Of a stretch of 64,000 nt of DNA, positions 46,895 through 59,744 are shown piece by piece. The stretch is from positions 28,315,581-28,379,580 of the forward strand of contig NC_053141.1 in the NCBI RefSeq assembly GCF_016808335.1, in the 5' to 3' direction. Under the pieces are notes generated by a model. That model was not told the origin of the DNA. It saw only the letters and a program-made list of their open reading frames with translations, and made no database searches. Positions within the stretch are counted from its first letter, which is position 1. Every line of letters starts with the position of its first letter. A program made the position numbers and the translations under genes. Source of the DNA: Panicum virgatum. Lineage: Eukaryota; Streptophyta; Magnoliopsida; Poales; Poaceae.

Positions 46895-49584
46895 TGTCAC
46901 ACCCGGTTTTAAGGACAAAACCGAATGCATAACTATATGTATGCCAGGATCAAATTTCATACATATAGAGACATCATAAGTGAATAATCAGTACAGTATC
47001 ACAAAAAAGAAAAACTAAAACAATTAAAAGACTATCAGAGTTTACAGCTTATCCTGGAAACGGAGACTCCAAACTTCACAGGCAATCGACTGGGGGTTGC
47101 GTACGCCTAGAACTCAGCAACAACTTCAATAGACTCCACCATAACTTTCTCCTTCTGAGCAGCAGTAAGCAAGGGTGAGTACACTTATGGTTGGTACTCA
47201 GCAAGGCCACAAGAAAAAATCCAGAAAATGATTTAAATCCATCTTTAAGTTTATTAATCATGTGAGGGTCCAAGCCGCTCTTGACCGTGAGCACGGCTAA
47301 CCGGTTAGTTTTAACTCTGCAGAGGTTGTACACTTTCACCACAATTCGCGTAAAAGTTCCGAAGAACTTTAAACCCAACCACGCAATGTGCTAGCTAGGC
47401 ACAATACCACACTTCCGAGGTGTGATTGCATAGGGACGCTACGAGGCATTTACAAAGAATCCCTATATGTATGTGTTGGTCCCTGCCGTGCGGTCCCTCA
47501 GAAGACGCAGCTTCCTTCACCCGCTCCACAACACAAACTCATAACCACCAAGCAGAACAACCCCAACACAACATATAGTTCATCTAATTACTCAGCCAAG
47601 ACCAGAGCCCATTAGTATTGTGGTTGTACGGTTTTCTTGGGTGGTTCTCCATGTTCCAATTAAATCATAGTACTCTTGTAAATAAAGCATAGATAGAAGT
47701 ATGGTTAGGGTCACTTGCCTTTCTCCAACGAAAAGCTACTCTTACTGCTCTTCAGCTTTTGCTCACTTGAAACTCTTGATCTTCAATCTTCAGACAGCGA
47801 TCCTTCTACTCGGAGCAAACAACGAGCAACCATACAAAGCAAAACAACAAGTACAACTAAGAACAATACACCAATACAAAGAAAAAAAACTCAAAAAGAA
47901 CATACTAAAAGACAAGGCTCGCTGTTACGGTTACGAAAGCGCAAGAAATGCGGAAAACAGAGCTAAAACGGCGATTCTATAGACTAAACGGTGCTTCAGA
48001 GATCTAGTTGTGATTAACTAAAAAGGTTAAGGACTAACAGAAAAGATTTGTAAGACACAACAAAATGTGCTCACAGAGGATAAAAAGGTTATAAAGCTAT
48101 CGCACACGTTGCAAGGATCACGTGAGCGCAAGAATCGCTGAAAACGGAGTTGAAACGTGAAAGATATGGCTAAAACAAGGTTCTAGGGGCTTATTTGTGA
48201 AGAAACAGGGCTTCCAGGGGCTAGATCTGAAGAAACCAGGGACCTAAACATAATTAAACCTAAAACTTCAGGGGCTAGCTTGCAAAACTACGCACTAAGG
48301 ATGGCGGGTTCTATTTTGGAAAAACTCAGGGTGTTTTCCGTAAAGATTTGGACTAAAACAGAAATAGTTTTGAACTGCGATGGACGGAGGGTTGATTTTG
48401 GAAAAACGGAGGGGTTTATTTGCAAAAATGACCACGGTTGAACGGTATTTGGTTTAGTTGACTCGGGTCATATTAGATCTGGGCCGCTGGATCTAAATCG
48501 GACGGCGGGAGTGGATTGGGGTGGGCTGGCGGCGGCGCAGAGCTAGAGCGGGCGGAGCGGAGCTCGCGGCGGCGCATGGCGGATGGCGGCGACGGCGAAC
48601 AAGACCGAGCGGAGCAGAGCGAGAGAGAGGGAAGAAAAGACGGAGGAAGTTGCTCACCGGAGAAGAAGAAAATCGTCGGAGTCGAGGAAGAAGGCATGGG
48701 GTCGACGGCGAAATGGCGACGACTCACGAGAAGGAAGACACCACGACGAAGAGGACAACGAGCTGAGCACTGGGGTGGCGTCGGATTTCACCGGAGATGC
48801 ACGGATGCGGAGGATGGTGGGATTCTGGGGAAAAGATTATTTTAGGGATTCCCAAACAAGGAGCCTCCCTACGGGTAGTCTATATTTTTGTGTGGAGTTG
48901 CCATGAGAGGTTGGTTTAATATATAGAGAGAAAAGTCTCACCATCCCACATCAACTAGCAATGTGGTACTAAACCTCCCTCCCATGCTAATGGGCTTTAC
49001 GTGCCTTTAGCCCATTAGGGAACACATGAATGGGCCCTTGAGGTCCATTAGGGATTTATGCACTTTTGATAGACTTAGCCCATTTAAAATTTCGGAATTA
49101 ATTATTTTCGAAATTAAAATAATTCTAGAAAAATCTAGAATTCATATTTAAAGTCTGAAAAATATTCCAAATGGCCCGAAAATTCTAGGAAAAATCCTAG
49201 AAATATATTGGGACCTAACGAACTCAAATAAAATATTTGGAGCTCATGAGAAGATTTGGAAGAGCCTCTAAAAATTAGAGTTTGCTCTAGGGAAAATGGG
49301 AAAAGAATCCAGAAAATTCCGGAAAATTCCCGGGAAGAATTTTTGATGATAGAACACGTTTTGAAAGGTTTTCACACTCAACAACACTATGCATGTGACA
49401 TGAATGCATCACCAGAAGAACAACATCATTTAATTTGAAAAACAACCAATATTTATTTTCTTTTACACTAAATTCTCTGTGAAGAAAAAATAAATGTTGA
49501 GAAAATTTTAAAATTGTGAGAAAATTGTTGTTTTATTTTTAATTTTAATCACATCCTGAAATTCAAAAATTTCAGGGTGTGACA
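46895..49584 (-). repeat. LTR 1 (left)
   Basis: 2690 bp. Compared with the other two, it has about five private differences by eye (for example AAATTTC near 46954 and CTCACC near 48937). Frames in its GC-rich part (48473-48906) recur in all three LTRs and are not supported as genes. Confidence 0.92.
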
Positions 49585-49764
49585 GAACTACCCCCTTAAA
49601 AAGAATCTCGTCCCGAGATTCACAAGGTTAGAAAGAGACAAAGGTTTAGGTGGGTAGCATCCGACACATTAACTGTCTTCCTGATCATTCCTTCTTACAA
49701 TATGTCCTCAAACATGCATTTTTTTTTTGCAACTCACACCAAACACTTCATGGATACTCATTCT

Positions 49765-50724
49765 TTAGCTATCCATTCTTTCCTTAGCTCTGTTGGCCCA
49801 TCTAGCATACCCATTTCGACTTTCTCGTTTTGTGGGACATCTATTGGCATAATGGCCCTTTTCACCACATTTATAGCACATTACTCTTTTAATACGTCCA
49901 TCCCGACTACTTTTCTGCTCTACCTCAACTCTTGGTGGAATGACTTGTGTGGCTGGATTCTTCTTGATAGAGTTGTCATATGGAGGTTGAACCACTTCAG
50001 GTTGTAATTGGTTGGAACTGGATTGAACACCTCTATCTGCCAATGGTTGTGGTAACTCCATCTTCTCTTGGCTTGCTTTACCAATTTGTTTCTTGGACTG
50101 CTTGCTTCTTTTAGGCTGAAACTCTTTGAAAGTGATAGTCCAATCCTCGAGGTTTATAGTCGGATTTCTATCTTCAGCTTGAGTAACTCCTTCTAGGTTT
50201 GGAACATGCATAGATAACTTTCTATTGATATCTGAATGATAACATTGCCTTGCTTCTGCTGTCATTAAGCTATCTTCTTGTAGACATCGACGGCCATAAT
50301 GCTCACAACATTGGCACTTTTCTGAAGTCTTACTAATCTCATGTTGTTCCTTTATCTGTGGCTTTGGTGCTTCATAGTTTCTCTTACGCTTTTCATTGTT
50401 CCATGCTTCAGCTACTTGCCTCTTCACTGGTCCAGTGGGGACTTCTGTCTTGGTCATCTCCATGTTATTCGAGGATGTTGTTGTAGACTGCAACCTTCCT
50501 TGTAGGACACGAGCTTGCATAGCTAATAGCTTCTCTTTTTCAAATGCTGGCAGACCGGTTGGGACTTGATTATCCCTGCTAACAGGGTTGTGGCTCCTAG
50601 GAAATGAGGCTTGCTCTGTAACATGTTGTTGGATATTGACCCTGGTTGGAACCATTGTTTGTACTCCCTGAGTTTGTGCTGGGATGTTGAGGTCTTCTTT
50701 CTCCTTTCTGTTGGGACTCACCAT
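49765..50724 (-). CDS. Gag-like protein with CCHC zinc knuckle (copy 1)
   Basis: 319 residues starting MVSPNRKEKEDLNIPAQTQG. Low-complexity, glutamine- and lysine-rich; a cysteine cluster CQCCEHYGRRC sits mid-protein, and the C-terminus has the retroviral-type knuckle CYKCGEKGHYANRC (C-x2-C-x4-H-x4-C), followed by an arginine-rich tail. It would bind the element RNA for packaging. No capsid (Retrotrans_gag) fold was recognised upstream. Full-length in this copy, in contrast to copy 2. Confidence 0.75.
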   Translation of the reverse strand: MVSPNRKEKEDLNIPAQTQGVQTMVPTRVNIQQHVTEQASFPRSHNPVSRDNQVPTGLPAFEKEKLLAMQARVLQGRLQSTTTSSNNMEMTKTEVPTGPVKRQVAEAWNNEKRKRNYEAPKPQIKEQHEISKTSEKCQCCEHYGRRCLQEDSLMTAEARQCYHSDINRKLSMHVPNLEGVTQAEDRNPTINLEDWTITFKEFQPKRSKQSKKQIGKASQEKMELPQPLADRGVQSSSNQLQPEVVQPPYDNSIKKNPATQVIPPRVEVEQKSSRDGRIKRVMCYKCGEKGHYANRCPTKRESRNGYARWANRAKERMDS

Positions 50725-51955
50725 CTAGTTGCGTGGTAAGGATGAGGTCAGTAGAGAGAATGAAAAAAAAAGATCGAATTAACAAGGCAAAGTCCATGAT
50801 ATCCTTTTCAACAGCTCTTGGTGGTCACAACTTAAATAAATAAAGATGGACGGGAGAAAGACATGGGGTAACTGCAAGGAGAAGAGAACATTCTTGTCTT
50901 CAGTTTCTTTCATTTGTTGATTATTGTAGACGAGTGTTGCCATGAACTCCTTTCTGGACATCCTCTAAAAGATTGGGTAGAATGACAGAGGATAACAAGG
51001 AGGTGGGAGGTACACAAGAACCCAGCTAGACAACTGATGTCATTGTAGGTAGAAGACCCACAATACACCAACAATCATTACAAAGAAACGAATCAGACAT
51101 GGTCATAAAGTCAAGCATCATCATGCAAACACTGAATTCCACCAGTCAACATAGTCAAAGACGATGCTAAACGTTGTTAATAGGGCTTCAAAGGGTACTC
51201 CTAAGCATGGTTATATCTTCTAGCTTCGTTGTTGATGACACATGCCTCCTTCAACTTGTTCAGCGTTGACATCACCTTCATGATTGTAGTGGCAGTGAGA
51301 GTGTCATAACTTTGCTCAGGCTTGATTCTATGGTAGTGCTCTGAATTCTTCATCCAACATGAACAGAAATATGAGCAGGTGGTATAGTATCCAATTGCTT
51401 CGACTTGGCTCCACATGATGAACTAGCGGTCACATTCTTCAGATGATTTGGATAGACAAACATTAGGATAAATGTTGCGGATCATCTATTTTTTTTGAAT
51501 CAGAAGAGATACTTTGGAATCAAGAATCAAGGGATGAATCCAAAGCGGCATTTATTTAGAAAGAACGGAGAGGCACTAAGCAGATTGTGAATAAAGCAAA
51601 GGAAAGATAGATCCAAAAAAATGAGTTAAAAGAATTTTGAGGAGCAATTTCACCAGCATATCAAAAGGAGGTGAGCTGGATGAAATTGGAAAATCATACA
51701 TCAAAGGGGAGGTATGATCAAAATCAAGGAGTGATCTAGGAAAATAAATAAATAGACAGTGTTGAGGATCTAACATTTGCAAAACAATGAAGTGCAAATA
51801 AAGAGAGAGTCAAGGTTGACTGAGGAAAGAAAAATAGTTAAGGAGTGAGAATATTCACCAAAGAGGTCAAGGATAAGGTAGGAATTGTTTTGGTGACATA
51901 AAAGGCCTTAGGAAGCGACCATTGCTATCTAGGCTTGCGTCCTACAGTCGATACA

Positions 51956-51967
51956 GCTCTGATACCA
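51956..51967 (-). other. Primer-binding site, initiator tRNA-Met (copy 1)
   Basis: Minus strand TGGTATCAGAGC, four bases from the LTR 2 boundary at 51972. Standard plant LTR-element primer site; sets the minus orientation. Confidence 0.9.
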
Positions 51968-51971
51968 CTTC

Positions 51972-54660
51972 TGTCACACCCGGTTTTAAGGACAAAACCG
52001 AATGCATAACTATATGTATGCCAGGATCAAGTTTCATACATATAGAGACATCATAAGTGAATAATCAGTACAGTATCACGAAAAAGAAAAACTAAAACAA
52101 TTAAAAGACTATCAGAGTTTACAGCTTATCCTGGAAACGGAGACTCCAAACTTCACAGGCAATCGACTGGGGGTTGCGTACGCCTAGAACTCAGCAACAA
52201 CTTCAATAGACTCCACCATAACTTTCTCCTTCTGAGCAGCAGTAAGCAAGGGTGAGTACACTTATGGTTGGTACTCAGCAAGGCCACAAGAAAAAAACCA
52301 GAAAATGATTTAAATCCATCTTTAAGTTTATTAATCATGTGAGGGTCCAAGCCGCTCTTGACCGTGAGCACGGCTAACCGGTTAGTTTTAACTCTGCAGA
52401 GGTTGTACACTTTCACTACAATTCGCGTAAAAGTTCTGAAGAACTTTAAACCCAACCACGCAATGTGCTAGCTAGGCACAATACCACACTTCCGAGGTGT
52501 GATTGCATAGGGACGCTACGAGGCATTTACAAAGAATCCCTATATGTATGTGTTGGTCCCTGCCGTGCGGTCCCTCAGAAGACGCAGCTTCCTTCACCCG
52601 CTCCACAACACAAACTCATAACCACCAAGCAGAACAACCCCAACACAACATATAGTTCATCTAATTACTCAGCCAAGACCAGAGCCCATTAGTATTGTGG
52701 TTGTACGGTTTTCTTGGGTGGTTCTCCATGTTCCAATTAAATCATAGTACTCTTGTAAATAAAGCATAGATAGAAGTATGGTTAGGGTCACTTGCCTTTC
52801 TCCAACAAAAATCTACTCTTACTGCTCTTCAGCTTTTGCTCACTTGAAACTCTTGATCTTCAATCTTCAGACAGCGATCCTTCTACTCGGAGCAAACAAC
52901 GAGCAACCATACAAAGCAAAACAACAAGTACAACTAAGAACAATACACCAATACAAAGAAAAAAACTCAAAAAGAACATACTAAAAGACAAGGCTCGCTG
53001 TTACGGTTACGAAAGCGCAAGAAATGCGGAAAACAGAGCTAAAACGGCGATTCTATAGACTAAACGGTGCTTCAGAGATCTAGTTGTGATTAACTAAAAA
53101 GGTTAAGGACTAACAGAAAAGATTTGTAAGACACAACAAAATGTGCTCACAGAGGATAAAAAGGTTATAAAGCTATCGCACACGTTGCAAGGATCACGTG
53201 AGCGCAAGAATCGCTGAAAACGGAGTTGAAACGTGAAAGATATGGCTAAAACAAGGTTCTAGGGGCTTATTTGTGAAGAAACAGGGCTTCCAGGGGCTAG
53301 ATCTGAAGAAACCAGGGACCTAAACATAATTAAACCTAAAACTTCAGGGGCTAGCTTGCAAAACTACGCACTAAGGATGGCGGGTTCTATTTTGGAAAAA
53401 CTCAGGGTGTTTTCCGTAAAGATTTGGACTAAAACAGAAATAGTTTTGAACTGCGATGGACGGAGGGTTGATTTTGGAAAAACGGAGGGGTTTATTTGCA
53501 AAAATGACCACGGTTGAACGGTATTTGGTTTAGTTGACTCGGGTCATATTAGATCTGGGCCGCTGGATCTAAATCGGACGGCGGGAGTGGATTGGGGTGG
53601 GCTGGCGGCGGCGCAGAGCTAGAGCGGGCGGAGCGGAGCTCGCGACGGCGTATGGCGGATGGCGGCGACGGCGAACAAGACCGAGCGGAGCAGAGCGAGA
53701 GAGAGGGAAGAAAAGACGGAGGAAGTTGCTCACCGGAGAAGAAGAAAATCGTCGGAGTCGAGGAAAAAGGCATGGGGTCGACGGCGAAATGGCGACGACT
53801 CACGAGAAGGAAGACACCACGACGAAGAGGACAACGAGCTGAGCACTGGGGTGGCGTCGGATTTCACCGGAGATGCACGGATGCGGAGGATGGTGGGATT
53901 CTGGGGAAAAGATTATTTTAGGGATTCCCAAACAAGGAGCCTCCCTACGGGTAGTCTATATTCTTGTGTGGAGTTGCCATGAGAGGTTGGTTTAATATAT
54001 AGAGAGAAAAGTCTCGCCATCCCACATCAACTAGCAATGTGGTACTAAACCTCCCTCCCATGCTAATGGGCTTTACGTGCCTTTAGCCCATTAGGGAACA
54101 CATGAATGGGCCCTTGAGGTCCATTAGGGATTTATGCACTTTTGATAGACTTAGCCCATTTAAAATTTCGGAATTAATTATTTTCGAAATTAAAATAATT
54201 CTAGAAAAATCTAGAATTCATATTTAAAGTCCGAAAAATATTCCAAATGGCCCGAAAATTCTAGGTAAAATCCTAGAAATATATTGGGACCTAACGAACT
54301 CAAATAAAATATTTGGAGCTCATGAGAAGATTTGGAAAAGCCTCTAAAAATTAGAGTTTGCTCTAGGGAAAATGGGAAAAGAATCCAGAAAAATCCGGAA
54401 AATTCCCGGGAAGAATTTTTGATGATAGAACACGTTTTGAAAGGTTTTCACACTCAACAACACTATGCATGTGACATGAATGCATCACCAGAAGAACAAC
54501 ATCATTTAATTTGAAAAACAACCAATATTTATTTTCTTTTACACTAAATTCTCTGTGAAGAAAAAATAAATGTTGAGAAAATTTTAAAATTGTGATAAAA
54601 TTGTTGTTTTATTTTTAATTTTAATCACATCCTGAAATTCAAAAATTTCAGGGTGTGACA
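51972..54660 (-). repeat. LTR 2 (middle)
   Basis: 2689 bp. About thirteen differences by eye are private to this LTR (for example TTCACTACAATT near 52420 and GCGACGGCGTATGG near 53645), more than in either outer LTR. Confidence 0.92.
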
Positions 54661-54839
54661 GAACTACCCCCTTAAAAAGAATCTTGTCCCGAGATTCACA
54701 AGGTTAACAAGAGACAAAGGTTTAGGTGGGTAGCATCCGACACATTAACTGTCTTCCTGATCATTCCTTCTTACAATATGTCCTCAAACATGCATTTTTT
54801 TTTTTGCAACTCACACCAAACACTTCATGGATACTCATT

Positions 54840-55801
54840 CTTTAGCTATCCATTCTTTCCTTAGCTCTGTTGGCCCATCTAGCATACCCATTTCGACTTT
54901 CTCGTTTTGTGGGACATCTATTGGCATAATGGCCCTTTTCACCACATTTATAGCACATTACTCTTTTAATACGTCCATCCCGACTACTTTTCTGCTCTAC
55001 CTCAACTCTTGGTGGAATGACTTGTGTGGCTGGATTCTACTTGATAGAGTTGTCATATGGAGGTTGAACCACTTCAGGTTGTAATTGGTTGGAACTGGAT
55101 TGAACACCTCTATCTGCCAATGGTTGTGGTAACTCCATCTTCTCTTGGCTTGCTTTACCAATTTGTTTCTTGGACTGCTTGCTTCTTTTAGGCTGAAACT
55201 CTTTGAAAGTGATAGTCCAATCCTCGAGGTTTATAGTCGGATTTCTATCTTCAGCTTGAGTAACTCCTTCTAGGTTTGGAACATGCATAGATAACTTTCT
55301 ATTGATATCTGAATGATAACGTTGCCTTGCTTCTGCTGTCATTAAGCTATCTTCTTGTAGACATCGACGGCCATAATGCTCACAACATTGGCACTTTTCT
55401 GAAGTCTTACTAATCTCATGTTGTTCCTTTATCTGTGGCTTTGGTGCTTCATAGTTTCTCTTACGCTTTTCATTGTTCCATGCTTCAGCTACTTGCCTCT
55501 TCACTGGTCCAGTGGGGACTTCTGTCTTGGTCATCTCCATGTTATTCGAGGATGTTGTTGTAGACTGCAACCTTCCTTGTAGGACACGAGCTTGCATAGC
55601 TAATAGCTTCTCTTTTTCAAACGCTGGCAGGCCGGTTGGGACTTGATTATCCCTGCTAACAGGGTTGTGGCTCCTAGGAAATGAGGCTTGCTCTGTAACA
55701 TGTTGTTGGATATTGACCCTGGTTGGAACCATTGTTTGTACTCCCTGAGTTTGTGCTGGGATGTTGAGGTCTTCTTTCTCCTTTCTGTTGGGACTCACCA
55801 T
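54840..55801 (-). pseudogene. Gag-like protein, copy 2, stop before the zinc knuckle
   Basis: Identical in layout to copy 1, but an AAG lysine codon is changed to TAG at 55034-55036 (plus-strand TCTACTT instead of TCTTCTT). The product ends after 254 residues (...PPYDNSIK) and lacks the CCHC knuckle and basic tail, which remain encoded beyond the stop. Only this substitution separates it from the open copy at the C-terminal end. Confidence 0.85.
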
Positions 55802-57033
55802 CTAGTTGCGTGGTAAGGATGAGGTCAGTAGAGAGAATGAAAAAAAAAAGATCGAATTAACAAGGCAAAGTCCATGATATCCTTTTCAACAGCTCTTGGT
55901 GGTCACAACTTAAATAAATAAAGATGGACGGGAGAAAGACATGGGGTAACTGCAAGGAGAAGAGAACATTCTTGTCTTCAGTTTCTTTCATTTGTTGATT
56001 ATTGTAGACGAGTGTTGCCATGAACTCCTTTCTGGACATCCTCTAAAAGATTGGGTAGAATGACAGAGGATAACAAGGAGGTGGGAGGTACACAAGAACC
56101 CAGCTAGACAACTGATGTCATTGTAGGTAGAAGACCCACAATACACCAACAATCATTACAAAGAAACGAATCAGACATGGTCATAAAGTCAAGCATCATC
56201 ATGCAAACACTGAATTCCACCAGTCAACATAGTCAAAGACGATGCTAAACGTTATTAATAGGGCTTCAAAGGGTACTCCTAAGCATGGTTATATCTTCTA
56301 GCTTCGTTGTTGATGACACATGCCTCCTTCAACTTGTTCAGCGTTGACATCACCTTCATGATTGTAGTGGCAGTGAGAGTGTCATAACTTTGCTCAGGCT
56401 TGATTCTATGGTAGTGCTCTGAATTCTTCAACCAACATGAACAGAAATATGAGCAGGTGGTATAGTATCCAATTGCTTCGACTTGGCTCCACATGATGAA
56501 CTAGCGGTCACATTCTTCAGATGATTTGGATAGACAAACATTAGGATAAATGTTGCGGATCATCTATTTTTTTTGAATCAGAAGAGATACTTTGGAATCA
56601 AGAATCAAGGGATGAATCCAAAGCGGCATTTATTTAGAAAGAACGGAGAGGCACTAAGCAGATTGTGAATAAAGCAAAGGAAAGATAGATCCAAAAAAAT
56701 GAGTTAAAAGAATTTTGAGGAGCAATTTCACCAGCATATCAAAAGGAGGTGAGCTGGATGAAATTGGAAAATCATACATCAAAGGGGAGGTATGATCAAA
56801 ATCAAGGAGTGATCTAGGAAAATAAATAAATAGACAGTGTTGAGGATCTAACATTTGCAAAACAATGAAGTGCAAATAAAGAGAGAGTCAAGGTTGACTG
56901 AGGAAAGAAAAATAGTTAAGGAGTGAGAATATTCACCAAAGAGGTCAAGGATAAGGTAGGAATTGTTTTGGTGACATAAAAGGCCTTAGGAAGCGACCAT
57001 TGCTATCTAGGCTTGCGTCCTACAGTCGATACA

Positions 57034-57045
57034 GCTCTGATACCA
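57034..57045 (-). other. Primer-binding site, initiator tRNA-Met (copy 2)
   Basis: Minus strand TGGTATCAGAGC, four bases from LTR 3. Identical to the site of copy 1. Confidence 0.9.
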
Positions 57046-57049
57046 CTTC

Positions 57050-59739
57050 TGTCACACCCGGTTTTAAGGACAAAACCGAATGCATAACTATATGTATGCC
57101 AGGATCAAGTTTCATACATATAGAGACATCATAAGTGAATAATCAGTACAGTATCACGAAAAAGAAAAACTAAAACAATTAAAAGACTATTAGAGTTTAC
57201 AGCTTATCCTGGAAACGGAGACTCCAAACTTCACAGGCAATCGACTGGGGGTTGCGTACGCCTAGAACTCAGCAACAACTTCAATAGACTCCACCATAAC
57301 TTTCTCCTTCTGAGCAGCAGTAAGCAAGGGTGAGTACACTTATGGTTGGTACTCAGCAAGGCCACAAGAAAAAAACCAGAAAATGATTTAAATCCATCTT
57401 TAAGTTTATTAATCATGTGAGGGTCCAAGCCGCTCTTGACCGTGAGCACGGCTAACCGGTTAGTTTTAACTCTGCAGAGGTTGTACACTTTCACCACAAT
57501 TCGCGTAAAAGTTCCGAAGAACTTTAAACCCAACCACGCAATGTGCTAGCTAGGCACAATACCACACTTCCGAGGTGTGATTGCATAGGGACGCTACGAG
57601 GCATTTACAAAGAATCCCTATATGTATGTGTTGGTCCCTGCCGTGCGGTCCCTCAGAAGACGCAGCTTCCTTCACCCGCTCCACAACACAAACTCATAAC
57701 CACCAAGCAGAACAACCCCAACACAACATATAGTTCATCTAATTACTCAGCCAAGACCAGAGCCCATTAGTATTGTGGTTGTACGGTTTTCTTGGGTGGT
57801 TCTCCATGTTCCAATTAAATCATAGTACTCTTGTAAATAAAGCATAGATAGAAGTATGGTTAGGGTCACTTGCCTTTCTCCAACGAAAAGCTACTCTTAC
57901 TGCTCTTCAGCTTTTGCTCACTTGAAACTCTTGATCTTCAATCTTCAGACAGCGATCCTTCTACTCGGAGCAAACAACGAGCAACCATACAAAGCAAAAC
58001 AACAAGTACAACTAAGAACAATACACCAATACAAAGAAAAAAAACTTAAAAAGAACATACTAAAAGACAAGGCTCGCTGTTACGGTTACGAAAGCGCAAG
58101 AAATGCGGAAAACAGAGCTAAAACGGCGATTCTATAGACTAAACGGTGCTTCAGAGATCTAGTTGTGATTAACTAAAAAGGTTAAGGACTAACAGAAAAG
58201 ATTTGTAAGACACAACAAAATGTGCTCACAGAGGATAAAAAGGTTATAAAGCTATCGCACACGTTGCAAGGATCACGTGAGCGCAAGAATCGCTGAAAAC
58301 GGAGTTGAAACGTGAAAGATATGGCTAAAACAAGGTTCTAGGGGCTTATTTGTGAAGAAACAGGGCTTCCAGGGGCTAGATCTGAAGAAACCAGGGACCT
58401 AAACATAATTAAACCTAAAACTTCAGGGGCTAGCTTGCAAAACTACGCACTAAGGATGGCGGGTTCTATTTTGGAAAAACTCAGGGTGTTTTCCGTAAAG
58501 ATTTGGACTAAAACAGAAATAGTTTTGAACTGCGATGGACGGAGGGTTGATTTTGGAAAAACGGAGGGGTTTATTTGCAAAAATGACCACGGTTGAACGG
58601 TATTTGGTTTAGTTGACTCGGGTCATATTAGATCTGGGCCGCTGGATCTAAATCGGACGGCGGGAGTGGATTGGGGTGGGCTGGCGGCGGCGCAGAGCTA
58701 GAGCGGGCGGAGCGGAGCTCGCGGCGGCGCATGGCGGATGGCGGCGACGGCGAACAAGACCGAGCGGAGCAGAGCGAGAGAGAGGGAAGAAAAGACGGAG
58801 GAAGTTGCTCACCGGAGAAGAAGAAAATCGTCGGAGTCGAGGAAGAAGGCATGGGGTCGACGGCGAAATGGCGACGACTCACGAGAAGGAAGACACCACG
58901 ACGAAGAGGACAACGAGCTGAGCACTGGGGTGGCGTCGGATTTCACCGGAGATGCACGGATGCGGAGGATGGTGGGATTCTGGGGAAAAGATTATTTTAG
59001 GGATTCCCAAACAAGGAGCCTCCCTACGGGTAGTCTATATTTTTGTGTGGAGTTGCCATGAGAGGTTGGTTTAATATATAGAGAGAAAAGTCTCGCCATC
59101 CCACATCAACTAGCAATGTGGTACTAAACCTCCCTCCCATGCTAATGGGCTTTACGTGCCTTTAGCCCATTAGGGAACACATGAATGGGCCCTTGAGGTC
59201 CATTAGGGATTTATGCACTTTTGATAGACTTAGCCCATTTAAAATTTCGGAATTAATTATTTTCGAAATTAAAATAATTCTAAAAAAATCTAGAATTCAT
59301 ATTTAAAGTCCGAAAAATATTCCAAATGGCCCGAAAATTCTAGGAAAAATCCTAGAAATATATTGGGACCTAACGAACTCAAATAAAATATTTGGAGCTC
59401 ATGAGAAGATTTGGAAGAGCCTCTAAAAATTAGAGTTTGCTCTAGGGAAAATGGGAAAAGAATCCAGAAAATTCCGGAAAATTCCCGGGAAGAATTTTTG
59501 ATGATAGAACACGTTTTGAAAGGTTTTCACACTCAACAACACTATGCATGTGACATGAATGCATCACCAGAAGAACAACATCATTTAATTTGAAAAACAA
59601 CCAATATTTATTTTCTTTTACACTAAATTCTCTGTGAAGAAAAAATAAATGTTGAGAAAATTTTAAAATTGTGAGAAAATTGTTGTTTTATTTTTAATTT
59701 TAATCACATCCTGAAATTCAAAAATTTCAGGGTGTGACA
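57050..59739 (-). repeat. LTR 3 (right)
   Basis: 2690 bp. About three private differences by eye (for example CTATTAGAG near 57190 and CTAAAAAAATC near 59282). It shares five states with LTR 2 against LTR 1. Confidence 0.92.
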
Positions 59740-59744
59740 CAGCT

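Larger units (their letters stand above)
49585..51971 (-). other. Internal domain, copy 1
   Basis: Bounded by the polypurine tract (about 49590-49603, minus strand AAGGGGGTAG) and the primer site (51956-51967). Besides gag there are small frames at 50779-50961, 51201-51416 and 51576-51797 without recognised domains; they may be the decayed N-terminal gag region. No reverse transcriptase or integrase. Confidence 0.85.
54661..57049 (-). other. Internal domain, copy 2
   Basis: Differs from copy 1 at about nine positions over 2.39 kb. Same polypurine tract and primer site. Confidence 0.85.
46895..59739 (-). mobile_element. Tandem gag-only LTR retrotransposon: LTR-internal-LTR-internal-LTR
   Basis: Three LTRs of 2.69 kb (46895-49584, 51972-54660, 57050-59739) with termini TGTCACACCC...GGGTGTGACA, separated by two internal domains of 2.39 kb. 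One 5-bp target duplication, CAGCT (46890-46894 and 59740-59744), flanks the whole array, so it is a single insertion that later (or before integration) gained a repeat unit. Orientation is minus: an initiator tRNA-Met primer site follows the right LTR of each unit and a polypurine tract (AAGGGGG) precedes the left LTR. Only gag with a zinc knuckle is encoded, so it needs enzymes in trans. Confidence 0.93.

Noticed and set aside
48473..48906. Repeated frames (MGWAGGGAELERAERS and others) present three times
   Set aside because: They fall in the GC-rich part of the LTRs and repeat because the LTR repeats; no domain, frames on both strands.
46895..59739. Long tandem repeats as satellite or CRISPR-like array
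   Set aside because: The units are LTR-retrotransposon parts with primer site, polypurine tract, gag and a target duplication.
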